64,000 nt of DNA. Origin: Pyxicephalus adspersus. Taxonomy: Eukaryota; Chordata; Amphibia; Anura; Pyxicephalidae. The notes below the pieces were generated by a model that saw only the letters and a list, made by a program, of their open reading frames with translations, was not told where the DNA came from and searched no databases. A program made the translations under genes and the position numbers. The stretch lies in NCBI RefSeq assembly GCF_032062135.1, contig NC_092858.1:166186664-166250663 (forward strand). The letters are read 5' to 3'. Each line of letters begins with the position of its first letter. Positions within the stretch are counted from its first letter, which is position 1. Positions 33,501 to 45,500 of this stretch are shown here, piece by piece.

Positions 33501-36500
33501 AAGCCTTTAAAAATGGACCACCACAAAGCTCCAGCATTCATTCATTTAGGCAGATGGGAAATCGTCCCAGACTTTTCATTTTCAGTGATTTGACTGAAAA
33601 GTGTATAAGAGGTGGTGAAAACAAATCTTGCCAATGGGAGATTCTTAAGATTTTCTATTATTAAAGTTGTGTGTGTTTTTACTTCTAGTGAGAAAATTGG
33701 ATGTACAGAATTTGATTTTGAAACGGATTCATATGACATAAGAATTCCAAAAGAGAATGACCAGCAAGACAGGAATGGCCAAGTCGCTCCGGAGAGTGAC
33801 TATTCATTACGTGTACGTCAGGTGGTCACATGACTGGTTTTAGGTCTTGTGTTCTGTTGTATGCTGATTTCTCTTTATTTACATTCATTTTCATTATTAT
33901 TGGATCATTACATTAAGTAGATTACTGAAAATTTGAGCTAGAAAATGCCAATGCCTAGATTTTTCTCTATGTACATATATTTACATGCAAGTAAGGTCTG
34001 GAGACCATTTTCACTAAGTTTAATCAAAAATTCATCACAATTACAGGCTTCCACTTATCACCTCTGAAAATTGCATTTTGCTTTTTTTTATTTGACCTGC
34101 AACAAATTCTGATGTGTGTGCTTTTCTTTCTCACTCATTAAGAAACACAGACATTATTTAGACTGCATACAAGGGGGCTGGTCAATGGCAAACAGTTCCT
34201 GTTAAGGATGAGTTAGATCCTGAAACCTCAGAAACTAGTGCTGAAACCAATTTAGGATTGTCTCAATTATCTCATTCTGGTTTTCCACAAGAAAGACTTC
34301 AGACCCTCTGATAATAAATTTCATTTGTCCAGTAAAGGAGTCATTCATTTTTTCCATTTGTGTATGAAAGTCCATATTTCCTATCCCTTAGTTTACCTCC
34401 TGAGGCATGCTGGTAAGGAGGGGGGGGGGGGTCATCCTAGCATGGTTTTTTTTTTTGTCTTCCTCTAGATCAATTATGTCTATTAGGTTTTTATTCTAAT
34501 CCCAGAGTATGAGTATGGCTATAAGATTGATTGGAAAATGCAAATCTAATTGCATTCTAACCTGATGTATGTTTGACATTTATGTGCAATAGCATTTCAG
34601 GAGCAGCACTATAACACATATCTCTGCTCTGTGCTAATTTTTGGCTGTAAAGTTTTGGAGCTTTTCTCTAAAGAGAGTAAAATAAGCTTCTCTACAGCGC
34701 AGGGCAATAGATCTAGAGCCAGAGGCTAATTTGAAAAAAAACATTTGATGTTGTGTTTTAACAGTTTATAGAAAATAATAGGATTTTGGAACCGCAGGAA
34801 TGCAGGGAAAAGTTTTACTTTTTTTCACCTTTTTTCTGTTTCTGTCACAGGCATATTGCAGTATTCTCTATTTAAAGCCACAGATACAGATCATAATCAG
34901 AGGTTTTAAAGTTCAAGTACAGAATGTGTCCAAAAACCTTGCCCTCATAGAAAAAACTGTCTACACACCCTGGTTTCTGGATGTATCTTTTTACTTTATG
35001 ATTTACTGTCCAAATATACTTTTAGTGAAAAATCCTAATTTGGAGAAAAAGAAGCATGTCTACATCACTTCACCTACACTGCTATGGATTATTCCATTCT
35101 GGTTATCACAATGGTGTATTACATACATAATGTATCAAGGATGCAGGTTCCAAATGTACAGTGCACTAGACATTGGTCTTTTTGGAGATTTGTGTCTGCT
35201 TGTTCTTGTACAAGTGGCAAGCTTCATTTATTCCTGCAGTGGATTGTTCTTGATTATAAAAAGGTTAATTGTATTAAGCTCATGGTATGTCAAACTTTAT
35301 TTTATTTCCTCCTATGTAATTTAAAGAATATACAGAAAAAATGCTTTTGTAAAACATTACAGCCAAAAAAGTGCCATGAAGCATAACGCAAGAAATTTTG
35401 AGGCCCATTCAACAGCTGCTTGCAGGAGACGGAGACTTGTAGACAGTGGGCCTGTTTTATTAAAGATCTCCCTGTTTTATTAAAGATCTACACTTTCATC
35501 AGTGAAGCTGAGTGATCGAGCAAACTTGATTGAAAACATTCACTGATGAAAGTAATGTAATATTTATTTCATATATTTTGACTTGGATACCAGTAGAATA
35601 TCATTCGCATGTATTGAGTAATCTAACATAGATTTTCAACAAGCTTAATATGTATTAATTACTTAACCCAGTTTATGTTTTGTTGTTATTATACCTTAAT
35701 CATGTCTTCATTAATATTCTTCTATATATGTAATATATGACACTGTAAGGGACTTATCTGGCCAGCGAGCCCTCCGCATCCTCCAGGATCGCGGGCGGCA
35801 TGTGTGAGAGAGAGCTGCAGCAGGCAGCGTGGCCGATGCCATGGCTGCCCTGCTTTCAACGCATTTTTTCTGCTCCATCGGAGGGATCCGTTCTGGCCGA
35901 ACTACTCATCGGCCAAGTGGCATCCCCAGCATCCCTCTGCACAAGAACAATGCTGTGGGCATCCGCAGCACTCCTGCGGGCGTGCACAGCATGTCCTAGG
36001 GGTCTTTTTGGAAGAGGTATGTGCGCTACTACAAGCACCTCTTGTACCCCCCGGGGGCGTGGCAGTCGGCTGCAGCGTCGTGGGGCGGGACATATTTAGT
36101 TTGAATTCCCTGCACCAGGATTCAGTATTGTTCCTCCCATCAAATAGGGCCAGGTGGTGCAAAGGTATTGGGCACTCTGCCTATTTAATCAGACCCTGTC
36201 CAATTCACCACTGCCCGTTGTAGCCTCTGTATAACAGTGTGCTTGGGAGCGTTCTTGTAATGGTTAGTTTGTTAACCTCTGTTGTCATCACCAGTTTGGA
36301 CTTACCTGCAGTGGCACGGTCTGATATTTGATCCTGTATGAACTCCGCCTGTCCTGATCTCGGATTGGTTTCTGACTACCCTTGCCTGCTGCCTGCCCTG
36401 ACTCTGGTTTGTTCTTGACCTTGCCTTTGCCTCACCCACTTGTACTTCGCATTATTCGGACTGACCTTTGTGTATGACCTTTGTTTTGTTTCTTGATTTC

Positions 36501-39500
36501 TCAATAAAGCTAGTTAAAAAGATTCCTGGTGTTGGAAGTGGTTTGTAATCCAGAGCGCATTACAGACACTTTGTGTATACTGTTACTTGTATATATGCAT
36601 ATATTTAGACCGTCACAGTCTCAACACACCCCTGAGAAAGCCTACCAGGTGAAACGCGTCTGGAAATAGACTGATAGGTTATTCTAAAGGTACACATTAG
36701 CAAACTTGTGTCTAATAATGATACCTCAGTTGTGTGCTGCTACAACATAACTAGGGATATTTTTAATGTGGTGTTCATCTTACCTTATTCCAACAACAAC
36801 CTTCCCAGGTTAAATGTTTTAACATCTTTACAGTAAGATAATGTCTTTTAGTTTCCTTAATATGTGCAGAATAACCCCATGAAGATTACCTTTGGATACA
36901 ACTGCCGCAACAAACAACATTATGGGATAATGATGTATCACAAGAACAGGCTCATTAAGTCATACGTAAGAGTCGGCTGCCAGTTGAAGGTATGTGTTCT
37001 CTCCCATAGCTGAAATGGCTGTGCACTTTTTTGTAGTAGGATTTTAATTTTTTATTTATTTCCAGGCTAACTATATGGGCATTGGTGTTGTTGGGATTAT
37101 GAAATGTAATTTTTTAAAACCAACACATAACTACCAAGACTTTGAGTACACCCGAGATTATAGGTAAGTGTAAAAATACAATACATTTTCTTAAGAGAAT
37201 CTAGTATTCTGATCATCTACACCAGGGTTGTCAAACTCTGGCCCACGGGCCAAATCTGGCCCTCAGGGTCCTTTTTTGCCCTCCTCCCAAAGAATTCCAA
37301 AAATGAATTACATCTGGCCCACGTTACCACCTCACATCATCATTTGAAATACATGCAATACATAGACATTATTCCTGTACACCCATTATGTGACACAAAG
37401 CCTAGGCAATGATCACATGGTGCCTGAATACCAGGGGCATTTTGTTTGTTTTAATCCATTCAAGAATGCATAGTGTAATATTTAGTGTCAGACAAACTTG
37501 TGATGTGAGAAAATGAACAACGCACAGGCTGCATAGATAGATAGAAATTAGCCTTTTCAACCCTAAAGTGTGTGTGTAGGGGTTTGTTTTTGTTAGTTAT
37601 GGATGAAGTCGTAACCTTCCGAAGTTTTTTCAATAAATTTCTAATTTGGCCCCCGACTTGGTTTATTTAAGTTAAAAAATGTCGGCCCTCTGTGTATTTG
37701 AGCTTGACACTCCTGATCTACACCAACCAAACGATTTTTATTCTATTTATGAAGTTAGCTCATTATTTGACAGGCAAATGTTTCTTTTGCATAATATACC
37801 CATATCCTATCTTTCTTTTTCTGATCCATCACATTATGGGCTGGTCCTTCTTTGGTACATTTTCAATGTTGGGTGGTTTTGGATAATACTGATAACAGCA
37901 CTAAGATTATGACACCAGCACTTCTCTCATCAGTGCACATAAGTGCAAAGCAGCTCAGAACAGGCTATAACACTCTACTTTTAGTGTTTTGGGTAACACT
38001 GGGCTTCATTCCACCTGAGAAACCCCAGAGGACATAATGCTGCAAAATAGTAGTATCATTGGGGACAGCTACCAATTAAAGGTGAATGTCTCAGCTGGAG
38101 TTGCTTTTTTACAACCCTGAGGACATTTAAAAAGGTTGGGTTGGGGTTTAAAATACATAGAAAACATATAGTATAACGTATGAGTAATTTAATATTTGAT
38201 CCAGGCGTTACTGTTATCTACAACAGCGGTCACCAACCAGTGGTTCATGGACAATTATGATGGTCCACAGAAAAATTTGGACATTATTTGCAGTTTTTAT
38301 TATTTATTAATAATCAAACAAAACTAATATTCTCATAAATGCCTATTGTCTGAATGACAATTTTTTTCCTTTATATTACACTAAATTCACAAACTGTAGT
38401 AGAGACAGAAAAACAAGGGAGGCGCAGCGTGACATCAGTACGAGTCGTATGTTTCAGTATTGTTTCGGCCATTACAACAGTCACCCCGCTCCTCCAATTC
38501 CGATTCCCATCCAATTGCTTTGATTTTATTTGTTTATTTCTCAGATGCTCTTTTAGGTAAGTATGACCTTAACTGTGTATTTTCTATAAATGTTATATTT
38601 AATGACATCAAATAGTTTGACTTTCAGAACTATCATTACTTAACCGTGAGCTGATCAATGAATCAGAGCCGCCACAGTCCTTGTCAGGCACCATTAGGAA
38701 GATCATTATTTTACAAATGTATTTAAAAAAATTCATAATAATGGTCCGCAGGATTTAAAATGATGAATTAAGTGCTCCATGAGGTCCGAAAGGTTGGCGA
38801 CCGCTGATCTACAAGACTACTCCACTCCATTGTGCCTGCATTTTGCTAATCCTGGAACACATTTGCTAGTGATGCTTGCACACCCTCGGTGATGCATCTC
38901 ACACAGAAAATTTGATAAAGAAAAAGGTACAGAGACTAAAATAATTTAAATATGCACAGTCAAAACTAAACATCAGGTAGAGAAAGTCTGGAAGCAACTC
39001 TTGCTGACTTCTAAGGAGCTTTTTATCATTTTTGTTTATATTTCAGCGGATTACATGCAACTTGCTTAATAAAAATCAAAATAATTTACTGACTTTTGTA
39101 AAATTTACTGGACATGAATTGTAGATTAATACATTTTTCACACGTTGGATAAAAATGTTTCCCAGCTGCTCTTTCCAACAACAGATGCTGGAGAGTTAAA
39201 CCACCTTTTGGTTATTTGTATCTCCGGGGACTCTCAGAGAGGCAACAAAGTAGGCAGATAATGAGATAGGGCCTTCTGTAAAATCCTGAACAGATATAAA
39301 AAAAACAAAAACCTGCTACACAACTAAGACACATAAAACCCTGTACTTTTCTCATGTTTTTTACTGTTTTTTAGACTCACTTTAGCTGCATTAGGAACAA
39401 AACTTAACGACTACTGGCTTGACAAAAAAAATAAAATATGTACTCTCTCCTGTGCGGATATTCCTGTGGAAAGTAAACAGTAAGTACTTGGCAACCATTT

Positions 39501-42500
39501 AGTATTTATTCTGATAAAAGCAGCTTTGAAGAAGAAAAAAAGTTATTTCTCCCCTATGCTGAGAAAAAAGAAAATGTATTACTTAGCATAATTTTCCATT
39601 CCTGAAAAGCTCCATGTCAGCACACGAAGGGTAATCCCTTTCCACTCCCATTCTCATGACCCAACTAGATAAATGAAAGGCGGTCCATACATTAGTGTTC
39701 TGTAACTAGCCCTCCTCAAAAAATAGGGGTGGGTATGTATGCTGACATGGAGCGTATCAGGAAAGGAAAATTATGGTAAGTAATGCATTTTCCTTTTTCT
39801 TCACCACTCCATATCAGCATACGATGGTAAACAATTAACTCACCTAAAGCTCACAAGGAAACTAGTAAAACAAACAGCAGTTCATGGGCCTGGTTTATTA
39901 AAGCTCTCCAAGGCTGGAGAAGATACATGTTCATCAGTGAACCTAGAATGGATCTGGTCAAGGATTAAAAACAAATTGTTGATTTGCTATTTGCTAATCC
40001 AGGACAGGGCACAGAGTTTAAGCCACAGCCCAGTCTTTTCCAGAGCCTCAAGATGTGAGGATGTTGTGTCAGTTAGAGCACCCCCCCCCCCCCCCCCGTG
40101 CCCTCCAAAGCAGTTGACTGCTGACTAACCGGAACAAAGCATGGTGCAGAAACGAGAGACAGAGAGTGGTCAGACAAGCCAAAGGTCAGGGCAGGCAGCA
40201 GTCTGGAATAGTCAGAGGTCAAGCCGGGGTCAGTACACGAGCAAATTAGGAATATAACACACAGACTGGAACAGCAGGAACCTCAACCAAAAGGCCAGTC
40301 ACTTCTTTATAAAGGGGGTGTTGTGATGATTAGGAGTGATGTGAACCGCAGACTTCTGACACCCCAGCAGAGGGAGTGCTGGTGAAGAGGCATTCTCAGG
40401 TGTTGTTCACATACCTGCCAGCAGACGGAGTACATCTGCAGAACACTGTAGTTCTTGGAGTTAAAGGGGCAGCTGATGGCGTGTCATATGACCTGGACCA
40501 GGAAGTGAGCACAGTCTTGGTTGCTGAAGCAGAGTTGGTGCTGGCAGCAGGGGAGTGAAGGTGAGTGAGCCTGACGCAGGCACAGATCCCCTGGATTGGT
40601 GGGGATGTGTGACAAAATAACTCTTAAATAGTTGCTGATAAAAATCTTATAGACATCACCCTGCTTCATTGATTAAAGTGTTTCCTCTCCAGCCGTTGAG
40701 AGCTGGAGAAATTTTTCATTCTAATAGATTGTAGCTTATGGTCTATAATAGAACAACAATATGAAATTATTTAAAATGTAAATTGCTGGGAATGTCTGTA
40801 GTTTGACATTAAGCTTGTGTGAAACTAGAGATCAAGCTATTGTTGGGGGCATTATACTTCTTGTCTGCTTTAAGCTTAGTCTACACAGACGTTTTCCCCA
40901 GCATTAAACCTGAGGCTTTAAAAACCCATGTTTGAAATTCTCATGCATTCCAATGGGCCAATTGGAAATCTACATCATGAACCTTTCCTTGAGGCACGTT
41001 TATGAGTGTTATCTATAAAGCTGCTTGCAACGTTTAAAAACTTAAAATGCGGGGTTAACACTGGAAAACGCTGAATACGTGGGTAAATGCTACACAGAAT
41101 CTTTAAAACACTAATAAAAGTGCATAAAAACGCATTTAAACATGGTAGGAGCGTTTACATGCATTTTTAAAAATGACTGTGTAGACCCAGCCTTAGGGAA
41201 AACTCTGAAAAGACCTGGGCCTAGTGTGATGACTGATCTAGAGCAGCGGTTGCCACTGCGGACCACAAAAATCACCGGCTCCTGACTGTGCATGCACTCC
41301 CCTAGAGTGATGTCATTATGACATAATCCCGACCACTCTCTCATCGCAGATCTGAGCCTACAATGGGAGAGTGGGTGGGTTGTGTGCAGGGACACAGGCC
41401 ATCCACTTCTCGGGGGACGTGGTCCGCAGTTCTGGCTGGTGCAACCCTCCAGCAGGGTCCTTCTGACCCCGCTGATCCAGAGGTACACAAAAACTGCAGC
41501 AGACTTTTGGATGTTTACGTCACAGGTGAATGTTACATTGTTTTAATATACAGAGTTTCAGCACTTTCTTTATGTTGTCTAGGCTTGAATGCCTATTGCA
41601 CATTCTTTGGGCCAGTGAATTTACCAAAGAATTAAACCCAACATGCTAACTACAAAAATATATATCCCATGCATGATCAGAAATAATCCTGGCTGATTTG
41701 TGCACAATATTGATCTTGTTGCTTTTTATATAGGTTTACATTAGGAGTATTACATTTCTGTTGTCTGTTACCCAATCAGTATTGATTTTGTCATAAGAGT
41801 AGCTTTGATATTTTTTTTGTGCTGTTTGGTAAAGTTTTTTAAATTATATTTGGATTGGACTCACAATATTTATTATTACAGATTATTATTTAATATATTC
41901 TGCATCTTGTCCTGTTCTGCATCCTGCATCCAAACTAGAAATCAAGCTAGCCTTACAAATTTGTTATATGTTTAAATTAGGAGTATTACACTTGTCTGCT
42001 TTAGGGAAAAGCCTGACCAGACCTGGGTCCAGTGTGATGAATGTCTAAAGTGGAGGAAACTTCCTGATGGTATAGGCAATGTGCCAGCACCATGGTATTG
42101 TCACATGAACCCCGACCCTCAGTTTCGGTAAGGGTAACCACACAATGATATGTTGGGCAGCAGATTTCCTGATTGGTGTGCATGTTAACATCCCCAAATT
42201 CATCAATTAATCTGATTAAAACAGAGACTGCAATGCAAACGAGGAGTCTGAGGATGAAATCACACTTTATGAAAAGCCAATTTATGAAAGGGCAAATAAA
42301 AAAAGGTTAGTAATGTATAAACTTTTGTCTTAAGTTGTCCTGTTCATTAGTCTTTTTCAGTTGTCTAGTTTATGTTTTTGAAAATTGAAGCAGCCACATT
42401 TTACATATTTCTGTTTTTGCAGGACAAATTGAATACTAGAAAGTATTTTCATTTTTTATTTAAACTACTGAAACAACCATTTTTTAATTTTGGAAAAGGT

Positions 42501-45500
42501 ATTGTTTTTTCTTCTATTTTGTATCATTTTGCAGGCCAGTAAGAAGGAAAACATTCATTCCATTCTGCTACCTAAAATAAAGCAAGCAGATCCATTGTCA
42601 TTGACCAGATTCAGTTGTATCTATTTTGAATAGACTTTTATCTTTGTTTTAGTAAATATATATCACAATCTTTACTATGCCATTTTGCTCCAGAAGTGTG
42701 TTTGTATAGCTATTGACCAGTGAGGTGAGGCTGCCAGGTGTCATAAAGAGACAATAGGAAACGCATTGATGTCAATCTCCAACTTTACCCTCAATTGTTA
42801 GGGCTACACCTATCAAAACATATGCTGCTGCAGAAAAATAAAAAAAAATGCTCATGTGTATAAAGCAAAAATGTCGAAGTCGCAAAAGAAAAATGTTTAA
42901 AGAGAAGCATGTAGAACAAGGTTTCCTAGTAATTCAGTTAATAACTGAATGCGCGTGTTTGCTGCTGCTAAGCGGAAATGTTACTCTAAATTTTTTGTTG
43001 CCTTTTGCATATTTCTCCTTTTGTAACTATAGGCGAAATTGTCCAGGTGATTCTGAACTCTCAATAAGCCCTGCCAAAAAGCTTCACATTCTTCTGAAAG
43101 GCGACCATGAAAAGGATACAACTGCTGCCACTGAAGAAAAGTCCATCAGTAATTCTGAATCCCAATACAGCTCCAGGCATAGGTTAAACAGAAAAACTAA
43201 GACTGCAGCCGCCCAAAGTGAAATTGAACTAATGAATGTTAAACAGGAAGCACATTCTAACTGCTATGCCAAACATTATGAAGAACTCAGTTTAAGGATG
43301 AAACACCTAGAGGACCAGTTAGCTGCTGTGCTAGACAAGCAAGGAAAGAAAGAAACTTCCCAGGTTTGTATTCGGACCAATCCTGTACCAGAGCCCACAC
43401 AAGACAATTCCAGTGAGCATATTTTACATTGTGTACAGGAGCTGCACAGGCTCAACAACAATCTGGAGGCAATGAAAATTGAGCCCAGACTCAACCAGGT
43501 AAATAGGGGGAAAGTCAACAGCATGAGAGGTGAAGAAAATGGCAACCCAGCTTGATATAGTGTTCCGCCAGCTTGACGCATCACATAGCGTGTGGGGATC
43601 ATTACCACCATCAAGTCCATGTTCCAGCTTGTAGACATTTACTTAAATTTATTATGTTGGAAGAGAAAATACACAGTTGTTATAGTTCACTTTTTACTAT
43701 TTAATCATGCAATATTTGTTCTGTTTTGTTTTATTAATTAAACTGTGGCACGGTGGCTCGGGGGTTAGCACTCTTGCCTTTGCAGCTCTAGGTCTGAGGG
43801 TCGAATCTCACCTGAGACACTATCTGCATGGAGTTTGCAGGTTCTCCCTGTGTCTGCGTGGGTTTCCTCTGGGTACTCCAGTTTCCTCCCCAAAACATGC
43901 AGTAAGTTTGATTGGCTTCCCCTCAAAAATTGACCTTAGACTACATTAATGACATATGACTTTGGTAGGGACATTCAATTGTCAGCTCCTTCAGGGACGG
44001 TTAGTTATGGTAGTGCTATATAAATACTGTGTAATAGTAACTGACTTTCAACCATGTCCCAAATCCTTTCTCTTCCTCTCTACAGTATATTGCATTATTT
44101 GGATTTTTTTCCTTTACATTTCAAAAGATCTAGTTTAAATAATCAGCCATGAGTTTAACATTCTTGCACGGTCAACTGCTGGGAAGTCAGTTTTTTATTT
44201 GGACTTTTCTATTGTTCCAGTTGTTGTTTTAGTTTCTAGTACATTTTAGTGTTTGAATAGGAGTTAGGCAGCCAGCAGCATTTTTTGGGAAAAAAACTAT
44301 GAATGCAAGTGAAGAATGAATGTTAGTCATTGGTAATTATATTTTTAGAAATGTTGCAGTCCTACACAGGAAGACTTGGATTCCACTGGCAATTCTATCT
44401 AAAATGTTTGACATTGGTTTACGTTTGCTATTGTGATAGGGCAGTGATCTCTATTCAAGTCTGTGGAGGTCGGCAGAATATATATATATAACTCTCTTAA
44501 AGTGAACCTGATTCCTTTGTCAAGGTGCATACCTTCTCATTACTAATAAAATGCAGATTGTTTGTTACTAATTACTGAATTGCATTATAGGGGTTCTTTT
44601 GTTTAGAAGTATAGAAGAATAGATATGGTAAAAGCACATGGAGCACGTTTCTCCTTGGGTAACATAGCCAGATTGCACACAATTTGCCATTGGACCAAAG
44701 TGTAGCTGGCCAGCTAAAACCTGTCCTAGGTTATTAGTGCAGTATATTCTGTATACACCTAAACCTGCCAATAACCCCACTATACAGCTTATATGCTCAA
44801 GCTAGACGCAGAGTTATCACTGTATTTTATGGTTGTGAATGTTTATAACAGTTATATATGCATTTTGTTAACATAGACAGAAAAGGAAAATATACCTTTA
44901 AGAGTCATTATCTAGCTAGAAGAGGTAAGCCAATCACAGTGAGTCTTACACTATGCAGAGGCTTCAACCAATCACAACCAGCCTTACACTGTGTCTATGG
45001 GGAAATTCCCTAGCAAACCAGGGAGAGGAGAAGGAGAAGGAGAAGGAGGAGGAGGAGGAGAGGAGAGGCCAAAAAGGTATTTGATGCAGTTATATAGATT
45101 CCTGTAGTTTAATAGTGATTGGGACTGTCTGCTGAACCTCTCATGTGTTTGCTTACAGTTCCACCATTATCATTACCATCACCAGTACCAGTATCAGTAT
45201 CATTATCATCAGCAAACAAACTAACCAACTTCAACCATCATTTTGTGATACCTCATTCAACACATGTTTGTACATAGACTTTCTGCTGCAGAATCAGCAG
45301 TGTTATATGAAGAAAGTTTGAAGTTAATAAAGAAGTTATCTAAAGTATTTGGTGTGCTCTTTAAACCTACTACTTTTATGGAATGGTATTAGAGGAATTA
45401 TAGCGTAAAGACAGTCTGATCAGACTAAAGAGAGACAGAGATAATAATTCTTCTAATGCCACAGCGCACAAGGCACCTCATAGTGCTGCGCCTGCCACAC

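Noticed and set aside
34800..35324. 174-residue open frame over gene B exon 7
   Set aside because: It runs upstream and downstream of the exon into intron; only 34851-34982 is conserved.
35800..36223. Overlapping GC-rich open frames on both strands
   Set aside because: Part of the G1 repeat also found at 50755-51175; no conserved protein features.
42545..42632. Use of gene B exon 13 through a shifted acceptor (GCCAG|TAAG)
   Set aside because: The phase would fit, but no donor precedes the in-frame TAG at 42630, so a skip is more likely.
43744..43820. tRNA gene
   Set aside because: The A/B boxes belong to a SINE; there is no cloverleaf with paired acceptor stem.
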